Of a stretch of DNA of 64,000 bases, positions 8,148 through 15,568 are shown piece after piece (position 1 is the first letter of the stretch; each line of letters starts with the position of its first letter). Location: positions 62,001-126,000 of the forward strand of contig JAZRPV010000058.1 of the NCBI GenBank assembly GCA_045649455.1. Reading direction: 5' to 3'. A program made the position numbers and the translations under genes. The notes under the pieces are model-generated. The model was not told the DNA's origin and did not search any database. It was given only the letters and a program-made list of their open reading frames with translations. The DNA is from JAEDES01 sp045649455 (GTDB taxonomy: Bacteria > Bacillota_I > Bacilli_A > RF39 > UBA660).

Positions 8148-8221
8148 TGGAGCGGATGATGGGAATCGAACCCACGTAGTCAGCTTGGAAGGCTGAGGTT
8201 CTACCATTAAACTACATCCGC
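8148..8221 (-). tRNA. tRNA-Gly (anticodon TCC), CCA encoded
   Basis: Cloverleaf on the minus strand: acceptor GCGGATG/CATCCGC, D-arm with AATGGTA, anticodon stem TCAGC/GCTGA around CTTCCAA, T-arm with GGTTCGATTC, discriminator T and encoded CCA. Anticodon TCC reads GGA and GGG glycine codons. It has a near-consensus promoter about 70 bases upstream and an intrinsic terminator downstream, so it is a single-tRNA transcript. Confidence 0.97.
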
Positions 8222-8245
8222 ATATGTCATTAATCGAACCTCAGC
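8192..8245 (-). repeat. Inverted repeat joining the tRNA-Gly leader to the tRNA itself
   Basis: The 10-base GCTGAGGTTC at 8192-8201, inside the tRNA, is perfectly complementary to GAACCTCAGC at 8236-8245 in the 5' leader. A further 5 bp (8206-8210 with 8230-8234) extends the pairing. In the primary transcript the leader could pair with the D-arm and the 5' side of the anticodon stem. The leader piece also resembles a shortened tRNA 3' half (GCTGA followed by GGTTCGATT). Confidence 0.7.
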
Positions 8246-8292
8246 ACTAATTCCGATTTGCTAAAGTCGACTAAATCAAGTAGACATTTTCA

Positions 8293-8320
8293 ATTATACT
8301 ATAATTAGAACTAAAGTCAA
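8293..8320 (-). promoter_or_regulatory. Promoter of tRNA-Gly
   Basis: Minus strand TTGACT (8320-8315), 16-base spacer, TATAAT (8298-8293). One of the strongest promoter matches in the window. It leaves a leader of about 65 bases before the tRNA. Confidence 0.85.
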
Positions 8321-8338
8321 CACTTTTTTTAAAAAAAA

Positions 8339-9097
8339 TTAATTTTTTTTATTTTTTTTGTGTTTTTCTACTCTTTTGTTCATAATTTCTATAATATCGT
8401 CATAAATATTATACCATTTTACTTGAAAATAATGACGACAATATTCATATTTTGGATTTCTTTTAATATTTTTATTCCACGATTGAATATATAAATTACT
8501 TACTGATAGACCATTTTCTTTTATGTTTAAATCTTTATTCATTAAATGTTCTAAAACTTCGTCAGTTGTTGCCCATATAAAATCTTCATATTCTCCATGA
8601 ATAAAAGCATCTACTGGTACAGTATATTTTATATCTGCAATAATTAGAAATCTTATTAGTAATTTTAATTTCATTTTATTAAGTCTTTGTTTTATATAAT
8701 ATACATCTTCATAATTCTTTTCAATATATTCTTTTGCATTTAATCTTTCTAGACCTGTATTATTTGTAGTACCATCTGCATAAATATATTTTAAAAATAA
8801 ATTTTTAAATTTTCTTGGTAAATACCAATATCTTGTTAAGAACTTATTTACATGTTCTAGATGAACAGAATTTTTAATTCCTTTTTTTATACTTATTCCT
8901 TTCTTTTTACCATTTACTTCTAACACCATATCAGTCTTTGCATATTTACCATACTTATATGCATATACAATATCTTCATCTTTTATTTTCGGAAATAATT
9001 CCTTTAATAAATCTTGTAATAATAAATTTTGAATCTTATATGGTCTTCCATTTATATTAGAAATAAATATTTGTTCATTTTGAAATCCATTTACCAT
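8339..9097 (-). CDS. Uncharacterised protein with endonuclease-like core
   Basis: No family name can be given with certainty. The 252-residue soluble protein has a core around residues 53-80 that reads like a PD-(D/E)xK nuclease site: an Asp in KTDMVLEV, then a turn GKKK and a strand ending GISIKKG, followed by NSVHLEHVN. The rest is helical and rich in Lys, Tyr and Asn. A role as a restriction-type or housekeeping nuclease is inference. No methyltransferase or other defence gene is adjacent. The ribosome binding site GGAGGTG is strong. It follows pyrH on the same strand after that gene's terminator. Confidence 0.75.
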   Translation of the reverse strand: MVNGFQNEQIFISNINGRPYKIQNLLLQDLLKELFPKIKDEDIVYAYKYGKYAKTDMVLEVNGKKKGISIKKGIKNSVHLEHVNKFLTRYWYLPRKFKNLFLKYIYADGTTNNTGLERLNAKEYIEKNYEDVYYIKQRLNKMKLKLLIRFLIIADIKYTVPVDAFIHGEYEDFIWATTDEVLEHLMNKDLNIKENGLSVSNLYIQSWNKNIKRNPKYEYCRHYFQVKWYNIYDDIIEIMNKRVEKHKKNKKN

Positions 9098-9121
9098 ATT
9101 ACACCTCCAATTATATTATTC

Positions 9122-9155
9122 ACAAAAAAAAAGAAATTTGTTTAACAAATTCCTT
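9122..9155 (-). terminator. Terminator of pyrH
   Basis: Minus strand AAGGAATTTG/CAAATTTCTT stem with one mismatch, loop TTAAA, then a long T run. Confidence 0.75.
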
Positions 9156-9162
9156 ATTATCT

Positions 9163-9867
9163 TTATTTATTTTCTACGATTGTTCCTATTTTTTTGCCAT
9201 CTATTAATTTCTTTAAATTTCCTTTTTCATTAATATCAAATACTATTATTGGAATATTATTATCCATACATAGAGATGTTGCAGTTGTATCCATAACATT
9301 TAGTTTTTGATTTAATACTTCTAGATATGTTATTCTATCTATTTTTTCTGCATCATCATATTTCTTAGGATCCTTTGTATAAATACCATCTACGTTAGTT
9401 GCTTTTAATACAGCTTCTGCACCTACTTCTGCTGCTCTTAGAGCGGCTGCTGTATCTGTGGAGAAGAATGGCGAACCTGTTCCACATCCAAATACAACTA
9501 CTCTATTTTTAGTTAAATGTTTAATAGCTCTATCCTTTATATAATATTCTGCTATTTGTCTCATCTCAACACCAGTTTGTACTCTTACATCTTGATTTAA
9601 TTGTTTAAAGGCATCTCCTATTGCTAGAGCATTCATTGTTGTTCCTAACATACCAATATAGTCAGATGTACATCTATCCATTTGTTGATTGCTTCTTCCT
9701 CTCCAGAAGTTTCCGCCACCTACTACAATAGCAACTTCAACTCCTTTTGAAGCTATTTCTTTTATTTCACTACATATTTCTAATACTTTATCAAAATCAA
9801 TTCCAGTTTTCTTTTCTCCTGCTAGAGATTCACCACTTAATTTAATTAATATTCTTTTGTATTTCAT
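9163..9867 (-). CDS. pyrH: UMP kinase
   Basis: Hexameric bacterial UMP kinase of the amino-acid-kinase fold that makes UDP from UMP. 234 residues. Motifs: KLSGESLAG near the N terminus, GGGNFWRGR, GTGSPFFSTDTAAALRA and DGIYTKDP. The ATG at 9867 is used because GGAGG is 5 bases upstream. A TTG at 9879 would contain that site. The usual partner frr is not next to it. Upstream lies a small leader frame ending in a terminator-like hairpin whose T-tract touches the pyrH ribosome binding site, which suggests transcription attenuation. Confidence 0.97.
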   Translation of the reverse strand: MKYKRILIKLSGESLAGEKKTGIDFDKVLEICSEIKEIASKGVEVAIVVGGGNFWRGRSNQQMDRCTSDYIGMLGTTMNALAIGDAFKQLNQDVRVQTGVEMRQIAEYYIKDRAIKHLTKNRVVVFGCGTGSPFFSTDTAAALRAAEVGAEAVLKATNVDGIYTKDPKKYDDAEKIDRITYLEVLNQKLNVMDTTATSLCMDNNIPIIVFDINEKGNLKKLIDGKKIGTIVENK

Positions 9868-9877
9868 ATTTTCCTCC

Positions 9878-9915
9878 AAAAAAAGACTTATTACTCAAAA
9901 TAGAATAATAAGTCT
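9878..9915 (-). promoter_or_regulatory. Attenuator-type terminator in the pyrH leader
   Basis: Minus strand: GACTTATTA (9914-9906) pairs with TAATAAGTC (9893-9885), extended by one A-T pair, with a 12-base loop and then seven T. The T run is immediately followed by the GGAGG of pyrH. The stop codon of the upstream mini-frame (9893-9891) is inside the 3' arm, so a ribosome reaching it would block the hairpin. Confidence 0.65.
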
Positions 9916-9959
9916 AAATAATAAAAAGAAGATAATCGTTGAATAGTTGTTTTCATCAT
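9891..9959 (-). CDS. Putative 22-residue leader peptide of pyrH
   Basis: Small frame beginning ATG-ATG with a perfect AAGGAGG upstream (7 bases before the first ATG). The second half is very U-rich in mRNA and ends F-Y-Y-L-D-L-L-F-Y-F-E before TAA. The stop lies in the 3' arm of a terminator-like hairpin directly before the pyrH ribosome binding site. This geometry resembles the enterobacterial pyrBI leader, where low UTP slows polymerase in U-rich DNA so the ribosome catches up and prevents termination. The alternative is a real small protein with its own terminator. Its own promoter (TTGAAT-17-TATGAT) is just upstream. Confidence 0.5.
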   Translation of the reverse strand: MMKTTIQRLSSFYYLDLLFYFE

Positions 9960-9979
9960 ATTATCTCCTCCTTTTTTAT

Positions 9980-10008
9980 ATCATACCCTAAATATATAAA
10001 TTATTCAA
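9980..10008 (-). promoter_or_regulatory. Promoter of the pyrH leader
   Basis: Minus strand TTGAAT (10008-10003), 17 bases, TATGAT (9985-9980). The -35 overlaps the stop codon of the PHP gene. The predicted transcript starts almost directly at the leader ribosome binding site. Confidence 0.7.
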
Positions 10009-10846
10009 ATATTTTATTAAGGATTGATAAATCATCTATCATTATATTATTTTTACCTAAACCTAAAAATATATCTGGTTTAGTTATAGGTCCATGATAA
10101 TCAGAACCTCCACTTATTAATAATTTATATTTATTTGCTAAATACAAATAATATTCTTCTTCCTCTTTTGTATTATTGGAATGATATACTTCAATTCCTT
10201 TTAGACCTTGTTTTATCATTTTACGAAGAAGAATTTCTAATTGTTTATTATCTAATTCTAGAGAGTGTGGATGGGCTAATACTGGTATACCTCCACTATT
10301 TAATATTAATTTTATACATTCTTCTGGTTTTAAGTTTTTATTTACTTTTCTTGTTTTATCATATGCTGCAATTAAATATTTATCAAAAGCTTCTTGGACT
10401 GTTTTTACATATCCTTTCTTTATTAATAATCTTGCAAGATCTGGTCTTCCTAAATTATGATTAGCATTTATTAATTCTTTTATTTCTTCATGAGTAAAAT
10501 ATATTTTATAATCTTTTTTTAGTTGTTCTATTAGTGAAATAACTGAATTAGTACTTTTGTCTTTTAGCCAGGACATTTTATTGTTTAGTTCTTCATTATT
10601 TATATCTATGTTGTATCCTAGAATATGCATTCTTCCTTTTGATACTTTGGCTGTTAGTTCAATACCATGTATTACTTTTATACCTTTAATATTTTTTGGA
10701 ACATTTTTTATCCCTTCTAATGTATCGTGATCTGTAATACCTAGTATTTTTATATTTTGTTTTTTTGCTAGTTCAATTAATTCTGTTGGACTGTAATCTC
10801 CATCTGAGTAATTTGTATGTGTATGCATATCTATTAATTTTTTCAT
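10001..10846 (-). CDS. PHP-domain phosphoesterase (YciV/TrpH-like)
   Basis: Metal-dependent phosphoesterase of the PHP superfamily, 281 residues. The ligands are visible in HTHTNYSDG at the N terminus, TDHDTLEG, the HGIE block, LAHPHS and GSDYHG near the C terminus. Members of this group act as 3',5'-nucleotide bisphosphate phosphatases or as 5'-3' exoribonucleases trimming RNA 5' ends. Which applies here cannot be told. It starts in an ATGA overlap with the MBL gene and has AAGGAGG inside the end of that gene, so the two are translationally coupled. It is the third gene of the coaE-coaD operon. Confidence 0.93.
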   Translation of the reverse strand: MKKLIDMHTHTNYSDGDYSPTELIELAKKQNIKILGITDHDTLEGIKNVPKNIKGIKVIHGIELTAKVSKGRMHILGYNIDINNEELNNKMSWLKDKSTNSVISLIEQLKKDYKIYFTHEEIKELINANHNLGRPDLARLLIKKGYVKTVQEAFDKYLIAAYDKTRKVNKNLKPEECIKLILNSGGIPVLAHPHSLELDNKQLEILLRKMIKQGLKGIEVYHSNNTKEEEEYYLYLANKYKLLISGGSDYHGPITKPDIFLGLGKNNIMIDDLSILNKIFE

Positions 10847-11667
10847 ATTTGCCTCCTTAATACTAATTTTTTATTTTCTTCTGCAAGTTGAGTGTTTTCA
10901 AATACTTCTTGTGCTTCTTGTAAATATAATTGTCTTTCTACTTCTGGATATAGATGTGTTAATAATAATTGGTCAACATTGGCCTCTTTGGCAATTGTTG
11001 CTGCTTCATAGGCATATAGATGATTATCAGAATAACGATGTTGCCCTCTTATAAAAGATGATTCACAAATAAGTATATCTGCATCTTTTGAGAAGTTTGT
11101 TAAAGTGTTATTTTTATATCCTGTATCTGCTGAATATACTATTACCCCATCTTGTGTTTCTAATTTTATACTGTGTGTTACTAATTGATGAGGATTTCTT
11201 TTGAATGATATTTTTATTTTACCACATTGTATTTTATCTTGTTCTTTATAAGGTATAAATTCTAAAAAGTGTTCTTGTCCAAAGTTAGTTAAATAATCAA
11301 AATCTGGTAAATTTCTTTTTACTTTTCTACTACACGACCATCCCTCGTTATCTTTATAGTCTTCTGTTGCATCTACTTTGTCTCCTTCTGGAATATATAC
11401 TTTTATTCTATGTTGTAAATACCCTAGATTTTTATTTACAAATGATGCATATGCTAATGCTGATAAATCACCATAATGATCTTTATGTAGATGTGAAATT
11501 ATTACAATTAAATTTTCTAAATCTTTTGGAATATTTAAATACCTTGTTATTCCATTTCCACAATCTAGAAGAACTTTTTGAGAATTTTCTTCTACTAGAA
11601 AGCCTGGGCAATTTCTTTCATCTTTACAATATGGCGAGATTGTTCCTAATGGGGTTATTGTTGTCAT
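10843..11667 (-). CDS. MBL-fold metallo-hydrolase
   Basis: Metallo-beta-lactamase-fold hydrolase of 274 residues with the zinc motif SHLHKDHYGD, a later metal Asp in YSADTGY and a C-terminal His in LLLTHLYPE. The overall pattern is that of the RNase Z-like/YhfI group acting on phosphodiester or similar substrates. The exact substrate is unknown. I place the start at the ATG at 11667 with AAGGTGA upstream. A GTG at 11676 would overlap that site. The start follows the CoaE-CoaD stop by one base and the stop overlaps the PHP gene start by 4 bases. Confidence 0.9.
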   Translation of the reverse strand: MTTITPLGTISPYCKDERNCPGFLVEENSQKVLLDCGNGITRYLNIPKDLENLIVIISHLHKDHYGDLSALAYASFVNKNLGYLQHRIKVYIPEGDKVDATEDYKDNEGWSCSRKVKRNLPDFDYLTNFGQEHFLEFIPYKEQDKIQCGKIKISFKRNPHQLVTHSIKLETQDGVIVYSADTGYKNNTLTNFSKDADILICESSFIRGQHRYSDNHLYAYEAATIAKEANVDQLLLTHLYPEVERQLYLQEAQEVFENTQLAEENKKLVLRRQI

Positions 11668-11668
11668 A

Positions 11669-12697
11669 CTAGTCACCTTTTTCGTACATTTTTTGTTTTA
11701 CATATGGATGGACATATGGAGTTATATCTTTATCTAAATTAAATACTTCTTTTACAACACTTGATGATATAAATTGATATTTTTGATCCGCAAAGAAACA
11801 AATTGTATTTACTTCTCCTTGAGAGATATCTTTATTTATTTGAGATAGTTGTACTTCATAATCATAATCACTTAATCCTCTAAGACCTCTTACAATTGCC
11901 TTACAATTATATAGCATTGCTAGGTCTACCGTTGCTCCTTCTCCTCGAATTACTTTTATATTGTCTACTTTCTTATAAATTTCTTTTATTATTTTTACTC
12001 TTTCTTCTGGTGTAAAAAAAGACTTCTTCTTTGAGGAATTACTTGCTACAGCAACGACTACTTCATCAAATAAAAGTGCTGCTTGTTCAATAATATTCAT
12101 GTGACCTAGAGTTATTGGATCAAAACTACCTGGATACAATACTCTTTTTTTGTTTAGGCCAAGAACTTCCTTTATGTCATAATTATCACTTGATATAATA
12201 AAATCAAATTCATCTTTATCATACTCAATACTTGATGAGTCTCTTAAATCAAATTTATCTTCTGTGATATTATCTCTTTTTAAAATTCTTTGCTTTCTTA
12301 TATCTTTTGGAATATCTAATAATATTTTTAAATCAGATTGTTCAAAATATTTTGTTTTTGGTAGTAATAGATAATCTAAAATTATAATTTTATCTTTATT
12401 TTCACTTATAATTCTATCTATTTCTTGTTCCATATGAGGCCATGTTATCCGAGTTAGAATATCCATATTTTTTGTTGATGAGAAAACTATGGGTCCTAGT
12501 TTTTTTCTGTCCACTTCATTGTCTGTTAAAACATCTTTAAATTGTTCTTGTAGTTGCTGTTTTACTATTGGAATAGTTAGTACTTGATGAGCAATTTTAT
12601 CTATATCGATATGAATGACATTTTTCCTTTCTTCAATAATTCTTTTAGCTAGTGTTGATTTACCACTGCCTGATTTTCCACATATACTTATAATCAT
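11669..12697 (-). CDS. Bifunctional dephospho-CoA kinase / phosphopantetheine adenylyltransferase (CoaE-CoaD fusion)
   Basis: One polypeptide of 342 residues carries the last two steps of coenzyme A synthesis. Residues 1-182 are CoaE: P-loop GKSGSGKST at 7-15, DIDKIAH near 31-37, and a lid region around 130-150. Residues 184-342 are a full-length CoaD: YPGSFDPITLGHMN near 187-201, SSKKKSFF, VRGLRGLSDYDYE near 269-279, and QFISSSVVKE near 308-317. No frameshift or internal stop separates them. Human CoA synthase joins the same enzymes in the opposite order. The P-loop is at the extreme N terminus, so the annotated ATG is right. It heads an operon with the MBL and PHP genes and diverges from the LysR gene. 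Confidence 0.95.
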   Translation of the reverse strand: MIISICGKSGSGKSTLAKRIIEERKNVIHIDIDKIAHQVLTIPIVKQQLQEQFKDVLTDNEVDRKKLGPIVFSSTKNMDILTRITWPHMEQEIDRIISENKDKIIILDYLLLPKTKYFEQSDLKILLDIPKDIRKQRILKRDNITEDKFDLRDSSSIEYDKDEFDFIISSDNYDIKEVLGLNKKRVLYPGSFDPITLGHMNIIEQAALLFDEVVVAVASNSSKKKSFFTPEERVKIIKEIYKKVDNIKVIRGEGATVDLAMLYNCKAIVRGLRGLSDYDYEVQLSQINKDISQGEVNTICFFADQKYQFISSSVVKEVFNLDKDITPYVHPYVKQKMYEKGD

Positions 12698-12714
12698 CTA
12701 TATCCCTCCTCTAC

Positions 12715-12743
12715 TTGTAGTATAGCTCTTCTTTTGTTATAAT
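12715..12743 (+). promoter_or_regulatory. Promoter of the LysR gene
   Basis: TTGTAG (12715-12720), 17-base spacer, TATAAT (12738-12743), about 45 bases before the start. It sits in the 90-base divergent region shared with the coaE-coaD operon, where LysR autoregulation would be expected. Confidence 0.65.
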
Positions 12744-12787
12744 AAAAATATCAATTTGTTATCTTTATCATAACTGGAGGTTATAAT

Positions 12788-13678
12788 ATGAATGTTAATT
12801 TTGAATTATATAGAATCTTTTATACTGTTGCTAATCATGGTAATATTACTAAAGCAAGTGAGGAATTACTTATTTCACAACCAGCGATTAGTAAGGCTAT
12901 CAAAAATTTAGAAGACCAATTAGGTGGTCAGTTGTTTGTTAGAACTAAACGTGGAGTGTTTCTTACCGAAGAAGGAAAAGAATTTTATAATTATATAAAA
13001 AAAGCGATGGAATATATTCATCGTGCTGAAAATAAATTTACTGATTTAATGAATTTAGAAGAAGGAAATATACGTATTGGGGTTAGTACTACTCTTGTTA
13101 AAGAATTTTTGCTTCCTTATTTAGAAGAATTTCATAATACTTATCCTAATATTACAATTGAGATTGTTACTGATTTAGCAAGCGTTTTAATACCAAAACT
13201 TCGTAATGGATTAATTGATATAATTATTCTTAATCTTAATGGTAAAGAAGATTTTGAAGATATAGAATTTATTAAATGTAGAGAAATCCATGATGTTTTT
13301 GTAGTTGGTAAAAAGTATGAGTATTTAATTAATAAAAAACTTAGTCTTGCTGACTTAAATAATTATCCTTTAATTTTACAATCAAAAACTGCTAATACAC
13401 GTAAGTTTTTGGATGACGTAGTATCAAAATATAATGTTGTTTTAAATCCTTGTATAGAACTTGCAAGCTATTCTTTAGTTGTACAGTTTGCCAAGATTGG
13501 TATGGGAATTGGTTATGCAACTGTAGAATACATACAAAATGAACTTGATAATAAAAAATTATTTAAATTAGATATTTGTGATATACCAAGTCGTTTTATT
13601 GCAATTGGTCTTTGTAAAAATACAGTACCTAATTTTAGTACTAAAAAGTTATTAGAAATAATAAATAAAAAAAGATAA
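12788..13678 (+). CDS. LysR-family transcriptional regulator
   Basis: 296-residue regulator. Residues 1-62 form the winged helix-turn-helix (FYTVANHGNITKASEELLIS, then QPAISKAIKNLE), and residues 90-290 form the periplasmic-binding-like effector domain beginning GNIRIGVSTTLVKEFLLPYL. A ribosome binding site TGGAGGT precedes the ATG. It is divergent from the coaE-coaD operon and convergent with dxs, with which it shares a two-way terminator. LysR proteins often control the divergent neighbour, but the effector and target are unknown. Confidence 0.94.
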   Translation: MNVNFELYRIFYTVANHGNITKASEELLISQPAISKAIKNLEDQLGGQLFVRTKRGVFLTEEGKEFYNYIKKAMEYIHRAENKFTDLMNLEEGNIRIGVSTTLVKEFLLPYLEEFHNTYPNITIEIVTDLASVLIPKLRNGLIDIIILNLNGKEDFEDIEFIKCREIHDVFVVGKKYEYLINKKLSLADLNNYPLILQSKTANTRKFLDDVVSKYNVVLNPCIELASYSLVVQFAKIGMGIGYATVEYIQNELDNKKLFKLDICDIPSRFIAIGLCKNTVPNFSTKKLLEIINKKR

Positions 13679-13696
13679 TCTTAAAGATTATCTTTT
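13670..13696. terminator. Two-way terminator between the LysR gene and dxs
   Basis: AAAAGATAATC/GATTATCTTTT with a 5-base loop, containing the ends of both convergent genes. Confidence 0.85.
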
Positions 13697-15543
13697 ATTT
13701 TGTTATAAATAGAATCTACATCTAATTCTAGTTTTTCTAATACTTTATTTCTATTTCCTTGTTCTATAAATTTATCATCTATTGCATAACATTTTATATT
13801 AGCTTTATAGTTATTATTTTGGGCATAAGTACAAAGTCTTTCTCCAAGAGAACCAATACTTGATACTTCTTCATAGATAAAGATTGGTTTGTTTGTACTT
13901 AATATTTCATTAAACATAGATTTATCAAATGGTTTTATGAATCGTGCATTTACAATACTAATATCTATTTTATCTTGTTTTAATTTTTCTCTTATTTCTA
14001 AGGCATTTTCTATAAAATCACCATATGTAATAAGAGTGGCATCTTTTCCTTCTTCTAATATTTCCCATGTACCTAATTTTATTTTTTTTGGTGTTGCTTC
14101 ATTATACTCTACTTTTGATCTTGAATATCTTATTGCGACTGGTTTGTTTAGTTCAAAAGCAGTATATAATAAATCATTTGATTCTTTTGCATTATGAGGT
14201 GCCATTATAACTAAATTAGGAATATGTTGTAAGAAGGCAATATCATAAATACCTTGATGAGTTTCTCCATCATCACCAACGATTCCCGCTCTATCTATTC
14301 CAATTACAACAGGTTGATTCATCCTAGCAATATCTTGCTGTACTTGATCATATCCTCTTTGTAGGAATGTTGAATAAATAGAGACAAATGGTTTCTTTCC
14401 TTCTATTGCCATAGCATTTGCAAGTACTAGAGCATGTTCTTCCGCTATCCCAACATCTATAAATCTTTTTGGATAAGTTTCTTTAAAATTATTAAGTTTT
14501 GCACCATTAGCCATGGCTGGTGTTATAGCGATAATATCTTCATCTTTTTTTGCAAGATTAATTAATTGTTTTGAAATAACTTCACTCCAACTTATCTTAT
14601 CTGTATTATTGGAAATAGTTTTTCCTGTTTCTATATCGAATGCAGATATGCCATGCCATTTGCCTTCTTTGTCATTTTCTGCATGTATATATCCTTTTCC
14701 TTTTTCAGTTATTACATGTAATAGTACAGGATGGTCTGCTTTTTTTGCAATTTCTAAATATGTTTGCATTTCGTCAAAATCATGTCCATTAATTGGTCCG
14801 AAATAGTCAAAGCCAAATTCTTCAAATAAAGCTCCTTCTTTTACATACATTTTCTTTAAAGTATCTTTTGTAAAACTTACAAAATTATTTAATGGATTAC
14901 CAATTATTGGAATCATTTTAATTATATTTTTTGTACGATTTTTTGCTTTAGCATATTTAAAATTACTTCTAATTTTATCAAGCATATTATTGATTGCGCC
15001 GACATTTTTGGAAATACTCATTTCATTATCGTTAAGTATTACAATTAATGGGGTTTCAAGACTTCCGATATGATTTAGCGCTTCATATGCTAAACCATTT
15101 CCGATGGAACCATCACCTATTACAGCAATTACATTATATTTCTTTTTATTTAGGTCTCTTGCCATCGCAAATCCTAATGCTGCAGATAAACTTGTTGATG
15201 AATGTCCCGCTTCATACACATCATGAATACTTTCTTTTCTTTTTTGAAATCCTGATAGTCCATTCATTTGACGTAGTTTATCAAATTCTTTAGCTCTTCC
15301 TGTTAATATTTTATGTGTATATGATTGATGGCCTACATCAAAAATTATTTTATCTTTTGGACTATCAAACACTTTATGAATCGCAATCGTTAAATCAACT
15401 ATTCCTAAATTAGAAGAAACATGTCCTCCTGTTTTAGAAATTTTTTCTATTAGAAATTGTCTTATATCTGTACTTAATTGTTCTAATTCTTTCTTTTTTA
15501 ATTTCTTTAAAAATTTGGGATTTTGTATATCAAGTATATTCAT
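13681..15543 (-). CDS. dxs: 1-deoxy-D-xylulose-5-phosphate synthase
   Basis: Thiamine-diphosphate enzyme that condenses pyruvate and glyceraldehyde 3-phosphate at the head of the MEP isoprenoid pathway. 620 residues, family length. The TPP motif is GDGSIGNGLAYEALN with NDN downstream. The transketolase pyrimidine domain carries DRAGIVGDDGETHQG, and the C-terminal domain follows. GGHVSSNLG near residue 40 is typical. GGAGGAAAT supports the start. It follows hrb and fabG on the same strand. It shows that the organism makes isoprenoid precursors, consistent with the polyprenyl-linked glycan genes elsewhere in the window. Confidence 0.98.
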   Translation of the reverse strand: MNILDIQNPKFLKKLKKKELEQLSTDIRQFLIEKISKTGGHVSSNLGIVDLTIAIHKVFDSPKDKIIFDVGHQSYTHKILTGRAKEFDKLRQMNGLSGFQKRKESIHDVYEAGHSSTSLSAALGFAMARDLNKKKYNVIAVIGDGSIGNGLAYEALNHIGSLETPLIVILNDNEMSISKNVGAINNMLDKIRSNFKYAKAKNRTKNIIKMIPIIGNPLNNFVSFTKDTLKKMYVKEGALFEEFGFDYFGPINGHDFDEMQTYLEIAKKADHPVLLHVITEKGKGYIHAENDKEGKWHGISAFDIETGKTISNNTDKISWSEVISKQLINLAKKDEDIIAITPAMANGAKLNNFKETYPKRFIDVGIAEEHALVLANAMAIEGKKPFVSIYSTFLQRGYDQVQQDIARMNQPVVIGIDRAGIVGDDGETHQGIYDIAFLQHIPNLVIMAPHNAKESNDLLYTAFELNKPVAIRYSRSKVEYNEATPKKIKLGTWEILEEGKDATLITYGDFIENALEIREKLKQDKIDISIVNARFIKPFDKSMFNEILSTNKPIFIYEEVSSIGSLGERLCTYAQNNNYKANIKCYAIDDKFIEQGNRNKVLEKLELDVDSIYNKIKDNL

Positions 15544-15568
15544 ATTTCCTCCTGTTCCCCCTACTTTT

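Noticed and set aside
7915..8196. Open frame on the plus strand across the tRNA-Gly locus
   Set aside because: It runs antisense through the tRNA, its terminator and the HAD gene start, has no ribosome binding site and shows the typical spurious tRNA-antisense reading.
8332..8351. A/T palindrome at the end of the endonuclease-like gene as terminator
   Set aside because: Only A-T pairs with almost no loop. Too weak to call against the AT-rich background.
10135..10464. 109-codon open frame opposite the PHP gene
   Set aside because: Low-complexity Leu/Tyr-rich shadow frame of an AT-rich gene.
10843..10846. Possible use of mycoplasma genetic code (TGA as Trp)
   Set aside because: TGA serves as a stop at the MBL/PHP overlap, so the standard bacterial code applies.
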